Shown here one piece after another: positions 17,525-28,900 of a stretch of DNA of 64,000 nt. Made by a program: the position numbers and the translations under genes. Source of the stretch: Macrostomum hystrix (lineage: Eukaryota; Platyhelminthes; Macrostomidae); the NCBI GenBank assembly GCA_950097015.1, contig CATNEN010000029.1, forward strand, positions 682,001 through 746,000, given 5' to 3'. The notes under the pieces were generated by a model that searched no databases, was not told the origin of the DNA, and saw only the letters and a program-made list of their open reading frames with translations. Positions within the stretch are counted from its first letter, which is position 1, and the number at the start of each line of letters is the position of its first letter.

Positions 17525-19963
17525 TCACACAACAGTATTGTTCCTGCACTGCATGTGGTACAGGGTGAACGAGTCCATCAGGGTGGGGTCGCTGCCCTCC
17601 ACGCACTTGCAGCTGAGGCTGTCATCGATCACGAAGTCGCCGGGCTCGAAGAACTCTCCATCACGCTCGCAGCCGTTCAGACGGCAGACCCACTCCAGGT
17701 CTTTGCCCCTTCTGCCAAGAAAGTAGTTGTAGCCGCACCTGCACAGATTGTTGCCAACGGTTTTCTCTTCGCCAATCTTGCTGCAGCTATCTGAGCTGTT
17801 GGCAGCGGCGGAGAGGCTGCAATCAAAGGGGAAGCGGTGTCAGGGCTTGGCGGATGTTGCAGAGGCTGCAGTGAGAGGGGAAGCGGGGTCTGGGGTTTTA
17901 TGGATGTTGAGGAAGCTGCAGTGCGAGGGGAAGCGGTGTCTGGGGCTAGGCGGATGTTGCAGAGGCTGCAATCAAAGGGGAAGCGGTGTCAGGGCTTGGC
18001 GGATGTTGCAGAGGCTGCAGTGAGAGGGGAAGCGGGGTCTGGGGTTTTATGGATGTTGAGGAAGCTGCAGTGCGAGGGGAAGCGGTGTCTGGGGCTAGGC
18101 GGATGTTGCAGAGGCTGCAGTGAGAGGGGAAGCGGTGTCTGGGACTTGGCGGATGTTGCAGAGGCTGCAGTGAGAGGGGAAGCGGTGTCTGGGGCTTGGC
18201 GGATGTTGCAGAGGCTGCAATGAAAGGGGAAGCGGTGTCTGTGGCTTGATGGATGTTGCAGAGGCTGCAGTGAGAGGGGAAGCGGTGTCTGTGGCTTGAT
18301 GGATGTTGCAGAGGCTGCAGTGAGAGGGGAAGCGGTGTCTGGGGCTAGGCGGATGTTGCAGAGGCTGCAGTGAGAGGGGAAGCGGTGTCTGGGGCTAGGC
18401 GGATGTTGCAGAGGCTGCAGTGAGAGGGGAAGCGGTGTCTGGGACTTGGCGGATGTTGCAGAGGCTGCAGTGAGAGGGGAAGCGGTGTCTGGGGCTTGGC
18501 GGATGTTGCAGAGGCTGCAATGAAATTGGAAGCGGTGTCTGTGGCTTGATGGATGTTGCAGAGGCTGCAGTGAGAGGGGAAGCGGTGTCTGTGGCTTGAT
18601 GGATGTTGCAGAGGCTGCAGTGAGAGGGGAAGCGGTGTCTGGGGCTAGGCGGATGTTGCAGAGGCTGCAGTGAGAGGGGAAGCGGTGTCTGGGGCTAGGC
18701 GGATGTTGCAGAGGCTGCAGTGAGAGGGGAAGCGGTGTCTGGGACTTGGCGGATGTTGCAGAGGCTGCAGTGAGAGGGGAAGCGGAGTCAGGGGCTTGGC
18801 GGATGTTGCAGAGGCTGCAGTGAGAGGGGAAGCGGTGTCTGTGGCTTGATGGATGTTGCAGAGGCTGCAGTGAGAGGGGAAGCGGTGTCTGTGGCTTGAT
18901 GGATGTTGCAGAGGCTGCAGTGAGAGGGGAAGCGGTGTCTGGGGCTAGGCGGATGTTGCAGAGGCTGCAGTGAGAGGGGAAGCGGTGTCAGGGCTTGGCG
19001 GATGTTGCAGAGGCTGCAGTGAGAGGGGAAGCGGTGTCTGTGGCTTGATGGATGTTGCAGAGGCTGCAGTGAGAGGGGAAGCGGTGTCTGTGGCTTGATG
19101 GATGTTGCAGAGGCTGCAGTGAGAGGGGAAGCGGTGTCTGGGGCTAGGCGGATGTTGCAGAGGCTGCAGTGAGAGGGGAAGCGGTGTCTGGGGCTAGGCG
19201 GATGTTGCAGAGGCTGCAGTGAGAGGGGAAGCGGTGTCTGGGACTTGGCGGATGTTGCAGAGGCTGCAGTGAGAGGGGAAGCGGTGTCTGGGGCTTGGCG
19301 GATGTTGCAGAGGCTGCAATGAAAGGGGAAGCGGTGTCTGTGGCTTGATGGATGTTGCAGAGGCTGCAGTGAGAGGGGAAGCGGTGTCTGGGGCTAGTCG
19401 AATGTTGCAGTGGCTGCAATGAAAGGGGAAGCGGTGTCTGTGGCTTGATGGATGTTGCAGAGGCTGCAGTGAGAGGGGAAGCGGTGTCTGGGACTTGGCG
19501 GATGTTGCAGAGGCTGCAGTGAGAGGGGAAGCGGTGTCTGGGACTTGGCGGATGTTGCAGAGGCTGCAGTGAGAGGGGAAGCGGAGTCAGGGGCTTGGCG
19601 GATGTTGCAGAGGCTGCAGTGAGAGGGGAAGCGGTGTCTGTGGCTTGATGGATGTTGCAGAGGCTGCAGTGAGAGGGGAAGCGGTGTCTGGGGCTAGGCG
19701 GATGTTGCAGAGGCTGCAGTGAGAGGGGAAGCGGTGTCTGGGGCTTTTGCATTTTGCGAGGCCTTCTAAACATGGATATGATAATAGAGATTGCGGCAAA
19801 CCGAATCATCTGTTCTACATACTTAACGCACCTACCCTGGAATCTGAGTCCCCGGCGCTAAACAATGTCTAGAATCGCCAGTGTCCGAGGGCAAGCTACA
19901 GCAGAGCTGACGGACTTACCAAGCAGCCAGGATGGCGGCAGTCAGGAGCGCAGTCGAGTTCAT
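17525..19963 (-). CDS. Small secreted Cys-rich protein, copy A
   Basis: Two coding exons on the minus strand: 19963-19920 (44 bases, ATG at 19963) and 17816-17525. Together they encode 111 residues. Exon 1 plus the first residues of exon 2 form a signal peptide (MNSTALLTAAILAAC, then LSAAA). The mature part has regularly spaced cysteines: CRCGYNYFL, WVCRLNGCER, CKCVEGSD and MQCRNN. The pattern resembles short VWC-type or small disulfide-rich secreted proteins, but I do not recognise the family. It is a clear paralogue of the plus-strand gene at 21065-21818, with identical exon structure and the motifs WVCRL.GCER and PGDFVI.D. An extra acidic segment found in copy B is shorter here. Its only intron is filled with a 50-bp minisatellite. 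Expression is probably driven from the TATA box at 20070-20076. Confidence 0.85.
17819..19745. repeat. 50 bp minisatellite carrying the gene's own 3' splice site
   Basis: About 38 copies fill the intron of copy A. On the gene's sense (minus) strand each unit contains cccctctcactgcag followed by cctctgcaacatc, a strong polypyrimidine-AG acceptor. The authentic acceptor at 17817 is simply the terminal unit. Units form a higher-order period of 300 bp (six units): the pattern at 18241-18540 repeats at 18541-18840. About five copies of the same unit lie in the intron of paralogue B. Confidence 0.96.
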
Positions 19964-20259
19964 CCTGCAGTCGCTGTGGAAAGTGTCGGATGTCGATCAA
20001 AGCCTGTGAGAGATGTGCTGCGAATATCGGAAGACTTTGTGAATGTGTTCAGTCTCTTCAGTGAGGCCTCTATATACTGGTTAGGGCACGTTGCTGTGAT
20101 TCTTCCGTCTGTCTGCACGTTACCTCGTAATTAGTTTTCTGTTTTCCTAAAATAATTGCGTCTTTTGGGCTGAGTTGCGCAATCGCTCACAGTTTAGACA
20201 CAGAATAATTTCTCAGCAGTATCGTCTAAGCTGGAACTGTCAGTAGCGGTCCCACGTAA
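19750..20259. repeat. Left arm of inverted repeat (promoter-proximal part)
   Basis: This sequence is the near-exact reverse complement of 20777-21275. Matching landmarks are ccttctaaacatgg / ccatgtttagaagg and gtcagtagcggtcccacgt / acgtgggaccgctactgac. It holds exon 1 and the promoter of copy A. Homology continues through the gene bodies, so the full arms run about 17525-20259 and 20777-21818, around a spacer of about 517 bases. Confidence 0.9.
20070..20076 (-). promoter_or_regulatory. TATA box of Cys-rich copy A
   Basis: TATATAG on the minus strand, about 107 bases upstream of the ATG at 19963. It is mirrored by an identical element on the plus strand at 20952-20958 inside the inverted arms, giving a back-to-back promoter pair. 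Confidence 0.6.
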
Positions 20260-20776
20260 TTGGGAAATACGAGTAATTGGGAACTGATCAGTGATCAACT
20301 GCAGTGTGAAAGTGGAGCTTGTACCGATCCCGCTGTACCGAGCCTCGCTGGATGCTGGGGTTGGATGTGCAAGTTTCAGTTGCTATGCAAATTTATGGGC
20401 AGGTCCCGTATATTTTTCTCACCTCACTTTAGTTCATAGCATTTACTTCCCCCATGACTCACAAGTTTTCATCCTGCAGACACATCTCACTGATAATAGA
20501 CAATTCTGAGGCATCGGTGAGCAAACTGCTCAGCAAATCACGCGACTCTATTCTCCAGGTTTGAGAAGGCACTAAAATTTCAGCATTACCCCACACCCCA
20601 CAACTAAGCACCTCACACTATACATGTTAAGACCTGGGAAGCAGGAGACAGGAACAACTTTAACTTTCCTACTGCAGTTGAGCACTGATCCTAATTATTT
20701 TGTGAAAGACAAGATTCAGTGACTTTCAAAAAAGCTTCAGACCATGCTTTAAAATGCTCTGAAAAAAGGTTGTTGG

Positions 20777-21275
20777 TTACGTGGGACCGCTACTGACAGT
20801 TCCAGCTTAGACGATATACTGAGAAATTATTCTGTGTCTAAACTGTGAGCGATTGCGCAACTCAGCGCAACTGACCAATTAATCTCACGAAAACAGGAAA
20901 ATAATTAACGTGCAGACAGACGGAAGTATCACAGCAACGTGCCCTAACCAGTATATAGAGGCCTCACTGAAGAGACTGAACACATTCACAAAGTCTTCCG
21001 ACATTCGCAGCACATCTCTCACAGGCTTTGATCGACATCAGATACTTTCCACAGCGACTGCAGAATGAACTCGACTGCGCACCTGACTGCCGCCATCCTG
21101 GCTGCTTGGTGAGTCCGTCAGCTCTGCTGTAGCTTGCCCTCGGACACTGGCGATTCTAGACATTGTTTAGCGCCGGGGACTCAGATTCCAGGGTAGGTGC
21201 GCTAAGTATGTAGATCAGATGATTCGGTTTGCCGCAATCTCTATTACCATATCCATGTTTAGAAGGCCTCGCAAA
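20777..21275. repeat. Right arm of inverted repeat (promoter-proximal part)
   Basis: Reverse complement of 19750-20259 with a few substitutions and small indels. It carries the promoter and exon 1 of Cys-rich copy B. Confidence 0.9.
20952..20958 (+). promoter_or_regulatory. TATA box of Cys-rich copy B
   Basis: TATATAG about 107 bases before the ATG at 21065, the same distance as in copy A. The promoter was therefore duplicated together with the gene. Confidence 0.6.
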
Positions 21276-21818
21276 ATGCAAAAGCCCCAGACACCGCTTC
21301 CCCTTTCATTGCAGCTTCCTCAACATCCGCCTAGCCCCAGACACCGCTTCCCCTCTCACTGCAGCCTCTGCAACATCCATCAAGCCACAGACACCGCTTC
21401 CCCTCTCACTGCAGCCTCTGCAACATCCATCAAGCCACAGACACCGCTTCCCCTCTCACTGCAGCCTCTGCAACATCCGCCTAGCCCCTGACTCCGCTTC
21501 CCCTCTCACTGCAGCCTCTTCGCCGCTGCCAACTGCTCAGAGAGCTGCAGCACGTTTGGCGAAGAGAAAATTGCGGGCAACAAGCTGTGCAGGTGCAGCT
21601 ACAACTACATTCGCGGCCGCAGGAGCAAAGACCTGCAGTGGGTCTGCCGTCTGTACGGCTGCGAGCGCTACAGCAAAACCGAGGGTCGGAATGTGTTCTA
21701 CCAACCTGGCGACTTCGTGATCGAGGACGGTCTCAGATGCGACTGCGTGGAGGGCACGGACCGCAGGCTGATGGACGGGTACACTTTCTACCACATGCGG
21801 TGCATTAAAACTGAGTGA
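21065..21818 (+). CDS. Small secreted Cys-rich protein, copy B
   Basis: Two coding exons: 21065-21108 and 21515-21818, 115 residues. The signal peptide spans the junction (MNSTAHLTAAILAAC, then LFAAA). The mature protein has about ten cysteines: NCSESC, LCRCSYNYI, WVCRLYGCER, CDCVEG and MRCIK. It keeps the copy A scaffold and has an insert near YSKTEGRNVFYQ. It is likely exported and disulfide-bonded; no function is assigned. The intron is only about 406 bases and holds about five copies of the 50-bp acceptor-bearing unit, against about 38 in copy A. The authentic acceptor (ctctcactgcag) is the last unit of that short array. Confidence 0.88.
21275..21514. repeat. Short version of the 50 bp acceptor-bearing minisatellite
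   Basis: About five units reading agccccagacaccgcttccc then ctctcactgcag. Four internal units end in a potential acceptor identical or nearly identical to the true one at 21514. Confidence 0.93.
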
Positions 21819-21892
21819 ACTGGCTCATGTCACGTGACCTGTGCTGACTGACTGCCCTCTTGGTGTCTGGGCTATGAAATGCTGTCTTTTTT

Positions 21893-23128
21893 ATGTTGCC
21901 ACATCCTCGACTTTGGCAAATATACTTTGCTGTTTCAATACTTGGTGCGGTGCAGGGTAGAGTACAATTTGACTTTTTGAAGAATCAATCCCCTGATAAT
22001 CAATTTCTAACTAAGAATCAATGCCTAGATAATCCACCCCTAAAAGAGAATCAATCCCCTGATAATCCACCCCTAAAAGAGAATCAATCCCTAGATAATC
22101 CCATCCTAAAAGAGAATCAATCCCCAGATAATCCCATCCTAAAAGAGAATCAATCCCTAGATAATCCCATCCTAAAAGAGAATCAATCCCTAGATAATCC
22201 CATCCTAAAAGAGAATCAATCCCCAGATAATCGCATCCTAAAAGAGAATCAATCCCCAGATAATCCACCCCTAAAAGAGAATCAGTCCCCAGATAATCGC
22301 ATCCTAAAAAAGAATCAATCCCCAGATAATCCCATCCTAAAAGAGAATCAATCCCCAGATAATCCCATCCTAAAAGAGAATCAATCCCCAGATAATCGCA
22401 TCCTAACAGAGAATCAATCCCTAGATAATCCACCCCTAAAAGAGAATCAATCCGCAGATAATCCCATCCTAAAAGAGAATCAATCCCTAGATAATCCACC
22501 CCTAAAAGAGAATCAATCCCCAGATTATCCCATCCTAAAAGAGAATCAATCCCCTGATAATCCACCCCTAGAAAAGAATCAATCCCTAGATAATCCACCC
22601 CTAAAAGAGAATCAATCCCCAGATAATCCCATCCTAAAAGAGAATCAATCCCCAGATAATCCACCCCTAGAAAAGAATCAATCCCCAGATAATCCACCCC
22701 TAAAAGAGAATCAATCCCCAGATAATCCCATCCTAAAAGAGAATCAATCCCCAGATAATCCACCCCTAGAGAAGAATCAATCCCCAGATAATCCTATCCT
22801 AAAAGAGAATCAATCCCCAGATAATCCACCCCTAAAAGAGAATCAATCCCCAGATAATCCCATCCTAAAAGAGAATCAATCCCCAGATAATCCACCCCTA
22901 GAGAAGAATCAATCCCCAGATAATCCACCCCTAAAAGAGAATCAATCCCCAGATAATCCCATCCTAAAAGAGAATCAATCCCCAGATAATCCACCCCTAA
23001 AAGAGAATCAATCCCCAGATAATCCACCCCTAAAAGAGAATCAATCCCCAGATAATCCACCCCTAAAAGAGATCAATCTTGCTCGAGATAATCCTATTGG
23101 AGAATTAACTCCGACAAAGAATGTATAA
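21893..23128 (+). CDS. Uncertain 411-codon repeat ORF with signal-like start
   Basis: Open frame starting MLPHPRLWQIYFAVSIL (hydrophobic, signal-peptide-like), then about 33 repeats of an 11-residue unit of type NQSPDNPxLKE, then a non-repeat tail EINLARDNPIGEL. It rides on a 33 bp array, so openness is cheap: the opposite strand is open over long parts too. All units here are an exact multiple of three, unlike the sister array at 15171-17290. It lies about 75 bases after the stop of Cys-rich copy B. It could be a de novo repeat protein or mere chance; I consider it more likely non-coding. Confidence 0.18.
   Translation: MLPHPRLWQIYFAVSILGAVQGRVQFDFLKNQSPDNQFLTKNQCLDNPPLKENQSPDNPPLKENQSLDNPILKENQSPDNPILKENQSLDNPILKENQSLDNPILKENQSPDNRILKENQSPDNPPLKENQSPDNRILKKNQSPDNPILKENQSPDNPILKENQSPDNRILTENQSLDNPPLKENQSADNPILKENQSLDNPPLKENQSPDYPILKENQSPDNPPLEKNQSLDNPPLKENQSPDNPILKENQSPDNPPLEKNQSPDNPPLKENQSPDNPILKENQSPDNPPLEKNQSPDNPILKENQSPDNPPLKENQSPDNPILKENQSPDNPPLEKNQSPDNPPLKENQSPDNPILKENQSPDNPPLKENQSPDNPPLKENQSPDNPPLKEINLARDNPIGELTPTKNV
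21975..23075. repeat. Minisatellite, 33 bp unit, in frame
   Basis: About 33 copies with 'gaatcaatccccagataatc' and 'ccacccctaaaaga' or 'ccatcctaaaaga'. Same family and same orientation as the 15171-17290 array. Confidence 0.95.
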
Positions 23129-23661
23129 TCCTGAAATCAATAATCAGTTCATCCATAAAATCCTTAAGTCTAGAGCAAATTTAACCTGAAAATAATTAAA
23201 TCAATCAATCTTTTAGAAGCTATACTAAAAGACTGTCTATTGGCCAGCTAGCACAGTTAGTTACAGCGATTCCAATTGAGACAGACACGCATGCTGTGGG
23301 CCAATGATAGTTAGTTTCCCACTGTCGCGATCCCCCAGCCAACTTAATGGCATTGTAAGACAGGATTCGTTTTTTGATTCCTTAATTTGCAAGTTTCTCA
23401 GCCGTACCGTACTGTAGCTGAGCATAGTCGGGCGTTTAAATTATTGAATTAATCTAAATGTGTATGCGCCCATGCATATATTAGTTTTTACTGACACTAA
23501 GAGGGCCTTGTTAGTACATTTGATTGTATTCCACTGCTCACAAGCTTGAAATATTGCAGCTGAAAGTACATCAAAGTGCGATTAAGGTGAGCATGCAAAG
23601 AAAATTTAATACTCCTTATCAGAAGCTGATAACAACTGTTAAACTATCATGCGATTATTTT
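23129..23661. other. AT-rich intergenic sequence
   Basis: No gene or repeat recognised. Confidence 0.45.
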
Positions 23662-24860
23662 CCATGATTACCCACCTGTTATTCAGTACCTTCCATGATT
23701 ACCCACCTGTTATTCAGTACCTTCCATGATTACCCACCTGTTATTCAGTACCTTCCATGATTACCCACCTGTTATTCAGTACCTTCCATGATTACCCACA
23801 TGTTATTCAGTACCTTCCATGATTACCCACCTGTTATTCAGTACCGTCCATGATTACCCACCTGTTATTCAGTACCTGTTATTCAGTACCTTCCATGATT
23901 ACCCACCTGTTATTCAGTACCTTCCATGATTACCCACCTGTTATTCAGTACCGTCCATGATTACTCACCTGTTATTCAGTACACCTTCCATGATTACCCA
24001 CCTGTTATTCAGTACCTTCCATGATTACCCACCTGTTATTCAGTACCGTCCATGATTACTCACCTGTTATTCAGTACACCTTCCATGATTACCCACCTGT
24101 TATTCAGTACCTTCCATGATTACCCACCTGTTATTCAGTACCTTCCATGATTACCCACCTGTTATTCAGTACCGTCCATGATTACTCACCTGTTATTCAG
24201 TACACCTTCCATGATTACCCACCTGTTATTCAGTACCTTCCATGATTACCCACCTGTTATTCAGTACCTTCCATGATTACCCACCTGTTATTCATTACCT
24301 TCCATGATTACCCACCTGTTATTCAGTACCTTCCATGATTACCCACCTGTTATTCAGTACCTTCCATGATTACTCACCTGTTATTCAGTACCTTCCATGA
24401 TTACCCACCTGTTATTCAGAACCTTCCATGATTGCCCACCTGTTATTCAGTATCTTCCATGATTGCCCACCTGTTATTCAGTATCTTCCATGATTACCCA
24501 CCTGTTATTCAGTACCTTCCATGATTACTCACCTGTTATTCAGTATCTTCCATGATTACCCACCTGTTATTCAGTACCTTCCATGATTACTCACCTGTTA
24601 TTCAGTATCTTCCATGATTACCCACCTGTTATTCAGTACCTTCCATGATTACTAACCTGTTATTCAGTACCTTCCATGATTACTCACCTGTTATTCAGTA
24701 TCTTCCATGATTACTCACCTGTTATTCAGTACCTTCCATGATTACTCACCTGTTATTCAGTACCTTCCATGATTACTCACCTGTTATTCAGTACCTTCCA
24801 TGATTACTCACCTGTTATTCAGTATCTTCCATGATTACTCACCTGTTATTCAGTACCTTC
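23662..24860. repeat. Minisatellite, 31 bp unit
   Basis: About 38 copies of a unit with 'ccatgattacccacctgtta' and 'ttcagtacctt'. A three-unit higher-order pattern marked by cagtacacc appears at about 23970-24210. Unit variants in the right half (tactcacc, cagtatc) are sorted spatially. Confidence 0.95.
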
Positions 24861-25974
24861 TGTACTCTGTTGCCTTCATCATTATTTTATTACTCGACGA
24901 ATTTCCGTGTTCGCAGTAAAAGAAGCGAATTTCTTTCGAGCAAGCAATCCCATCTCAGGTGTGAAGTGTCTCATGGGCATTCAGTCTAAGTAACTCAAGA
25001 CTTACGTTGACGTTGACTCTCAGTTAAAAACAAGAGCTGTCAATCAAAGAAGCCAAGACTCATATTTCCATTACCCCGAGATGGCAACTGTTCCAATTTC
25101 AATTGTCAATTTTTGGACAATCGATTTTTTAACGTCTTTCGTTGATTTTTCTACGATTTGTCATTTGATATTTATGAGCCGTTCTTAAATGATACAGCCT
25201 ATTCACAGAAAGCAAAGCAGAAAAAACGCTATTTGAATTACGATCTAAAATGGTTTCTAGGAAATACACCAAAAGCTAGTCCCATTCGGCTGCCTGTCCA
25301 TTTGCTCTAGGAATTTGGCACTGGATCGGGCCAAAAAAGCTGCTCTTGCGTCTCGCACCACCCACCCCACCTCAATCCGCTTTGATCAGCCTTGGTTGGG
25401 CAATAAAAAAAATTGTAAAAAATGAGCTGACGCTTTACGTAGTCAGTGTGAGCACGCCAGTTGAGTGCCCCTCTGTGTCTCCGCTTCTCTCCGCGTTTCC
25501 CTCGATCGATCTGGACGATCCGGATCTGCTTGACCAGAAATTGATTGTTTCACTTTTTGTCTTTCGGCGCTTTTTTCTAAATCCAGGGTTTTTTTATCCG
25601 CCAATAATAATTTTGACAAGCCGAGTAAATAATTATTATAATTGATGTTCTTTATCGATTTCAATGGTCCGGTTATGCAAAATTAAAATAGCATTGAATT
25701 TATTTTGCACAAATTAACTTCGCTTGAGGGCCTGGGGTGGGTGGCAGGTTCCAAACTCTCCAGCCAATCCGAGTGCGAGAGGTGGGGCAAAGGGTGAGTG
25801 ATATTAAAAATTGTCTAGCCAATCACAACCCGGCAATGAGAGAAGGGGCCTCACAGATCACTGATCTCACTTTATCTTGGTGCAATTACCGCGTTTTCTG
25901 CCTCAGTAGTCGCAACACACAATGAGTTAATTTTATATGATTTTCCTAAATTTCTCAGATTTCTACGCTAACAG
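24861..25974. other. Upstream region of the glycoprotein gene
   Basis: No coding frame is convincing. Two CCAAT motifs (cagccaatccgag at about 25760, tagccaatcac at about 25820) lie 150-220 bases before the start codon and could be promoter elements. The ATG at 25975 follows gctaacag directly, suggesting a 5' UTR intron or trans-splice acceptor. Confidence 0.4.
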
Positions 25975-28900
25975 ATGAGACTAGCCGATCATGTATTCTC
26001 ATTCCTCCGAATGACCTGCTGTCTGCTGTCATCGTTGCTAGTGCTGCCGCCGGCAGCCCTGGCAACTGGGCTGAACTGCTCCAGCTTCAATGAAGGTGTC
26101 ATTGTCGACATCTCCATGAAATATGAAGGCAAGCAGAATTTTATTGGCTATGAACCGGAACTTCCAACTGTGTCTGGTCCAGAGTTTATTAGCTCGAACC
26201 ACACAAACTTCAAAATTATCTATATCAATATCAAACATAGCACGAAGTAAAAAAAACCCGAAATTCAGAAACCCACAATCCCAAAATTTCACGAAACTCA
26301 CATTTTCGCAAATACAGAAACCCTAAACCCGAAACCTCATAAACCCGAAACCTCATAAACCCGAAACCTCATAAACCCGAAACCTCATAGACCCGAAACT
26401 TCATAAACCAGAAACTTCAAAGACCCGAAACTTCATAGAACCCGAAACTTTATAGACACGAAACTTCATAAACCAGAAACTTCAAAGACCCGAAACTTCA
26501 TAGACCCGAAACTTCATAGACCCGAAACTTTATAGACACGAAACTTCATAGACCCGAAACTTTATAGACACGAAACTTCATAAACCAGAAACTTCATAAA
26601 CCAGAAACTTCAAAGACCCGAAACTTCATAGACCCGAAACTTTATAGACACGAAACTTCATAAACCAGAAACTTCATAAACCAGAAACTTCATAAACCAG
26701 AAACTTCATAAACCAGAAACTTCATAGACCCGAAACTTTATAGACACGAAACTTCATGAACCAGAAACTTCATAAACCAGAAACTTCATAAACCAGAAAC
26801 TTCATAAACCAGAAACTTCAAAGACCCGAAACTTCATAGACGCGAAACTTCATAGACCCGAAACTTCTGTCATTCCGGAACATTCATTAAATTTCCGTAA
26901 GATTCTCAAGCCCTATTTCTGTTAAAACTTTTCGTTCCGTGACCAATTTTCAATAGTCTGTGCGACTATGCTGTCTGTCTGATGATGTCTGTATGACGCA
27001 GTGCTGCGTCGATAAATTATTTACAATAGTTGTAAAATTGACAATACTGTATAGCTGTGAGGCTAGTTAATGAAACGACGCCCATACAACTAATTCCCTT
27101 CACACAGTTCCAGCACCTACAATGAGTTCCTAATGTGCTATAATGAGATCAAAACATTCTGGATCATTTTCCACAGCCGTGGCCTCGTCAATCATCAGCT
27201 TCACGGGCGGCCGACTCAGCCCTGCTAACCTCAGCGTTGCCAACTACTCCGGCGTCAACGGAGCAGCCAGCTTCCTGCTGCTGCATCCGGCATCCGGACT
27301 GCCGGCCTGCACCTGCGGAGCCGCCAATCAGAGCCTGGCCCACAATGCCAGCTGGAGACTCAGCTGCACTGCGTAAGATGAAGCTGGAACACCCTGGTCT
27401 CATTGTCTGAGACTAGATTAGCTGGGCCTATCCGTTCTACTCAATCATCTTAGAATAGACTAGCAATACAGTACATTCCTCCATCTGAGAATAGTCTAGA
27501 AATCTAGTACATTCCTCCATCTGAGAATAGACTAGCAATCCAGTACATTCCTCCATCTGAGAATAGACTAGCAATCCAGTACATTCCTCCATCTGAGAAT
27601 AGACTAGCAATCCAGTACATTCCTCCATCTGAGAATAGACTAGAAATCTAGTACATTCCTCCATCTGAGAATAGACTAGCAATCCAGTACATTCCTCCAT
27701 CTGAGAATAGACTAGCAATCGAGTACATTCCTCCATCTGAGAATAGACTAGCAATCTAGTACATTCCTCCATCTGAGAATAGACTAGCAATCCAGTACAT
27801 TCCTCCAGCTTCCAGGCTCCGCAGCCTCCGTGGCCAACATTCGCGGGCTGTCGGTGGCACGTGACTGCTAACGGGCTGCTATTCGAGGTGGACTCGACTA
27901 ACAGCAGCCTGGTGTGCCTGAACTCGGCCACAATGACCGTTGTGCCAGCCTTGTTTCGTCAGAACTGGTCCGCCAGAGTCACACCCGGCCAGACCAACGT
28001 GGTGTTCAACACGTACCAGTACACACTGACTGAGGGTTAGCCAACACTCATTGTGCTCATTGTGCTATAACTTCGAGACCAGAGGGTAGTTCAAATTCAA
28101 ACCTCCATATTGGTTCAAAAATGAAAAAAAAGCAAATGACTCAATCCAAATTAGTCAATAATGATAGCTGACTTGGTTACATGATGAAATTTTTCCAACA
28201 GTAGTTTTGCCAACAGTCACCCCAACGAGAATCATTGATCAATGTCTTTGTGATTCTGGAAGTTGTTTAAAAAAATTGAGTGCTTAACTAAAAAGGCTGA
28301 AAAATACTGCCGCAGATTTCAACTCCAAGCAGTACATCGGCTTCTTGGCCGACTTACTGATCAATCAACTCCGGCCTGTGAGGTCTTTGCTGATTGGCTG
28401 GCAAAGCAACCAATCAGAGCTGAGGTATCGGCCCTACCTGGGCTGGTCCGAGCGCTGCCTACACGAATGCCTGGCTACTTACAAGGCCAACTCGGTGTAC
28501 GAGACAATTCAACAGGATTGCTACAGGTAAATTACAGGTGCTGCTTGCTCAGTGCGTGATTTTTTTCACACCTGGTTTTCATACTTTAAGTAGTAGTTGC
28601 TGCTTCTAAAAATGTTATTTTGAACACTAAATATTTTTTACAAGAGTTCCTCCGCCGCCGGTGTTGGCGTCAGGCGTCCTTGGCAACAACTGCGTCTGGA
28701 CATTTGCCATCGACTGCTCACCGATTCTGGTGCAGCGTGACAACAGGACCCTGCCCTGCACTGACATGTGAGCTGCTTGTTGACTCTGAGTGGGCTGATC
28801 ACCCAAGCATTCACCCATCCCACTCTAGCATTCACCCTTTCCACCAACGCATTCACCCATCCCGCCCAAGCATTCACCCATCCCGCCCAAGCATTCACCC

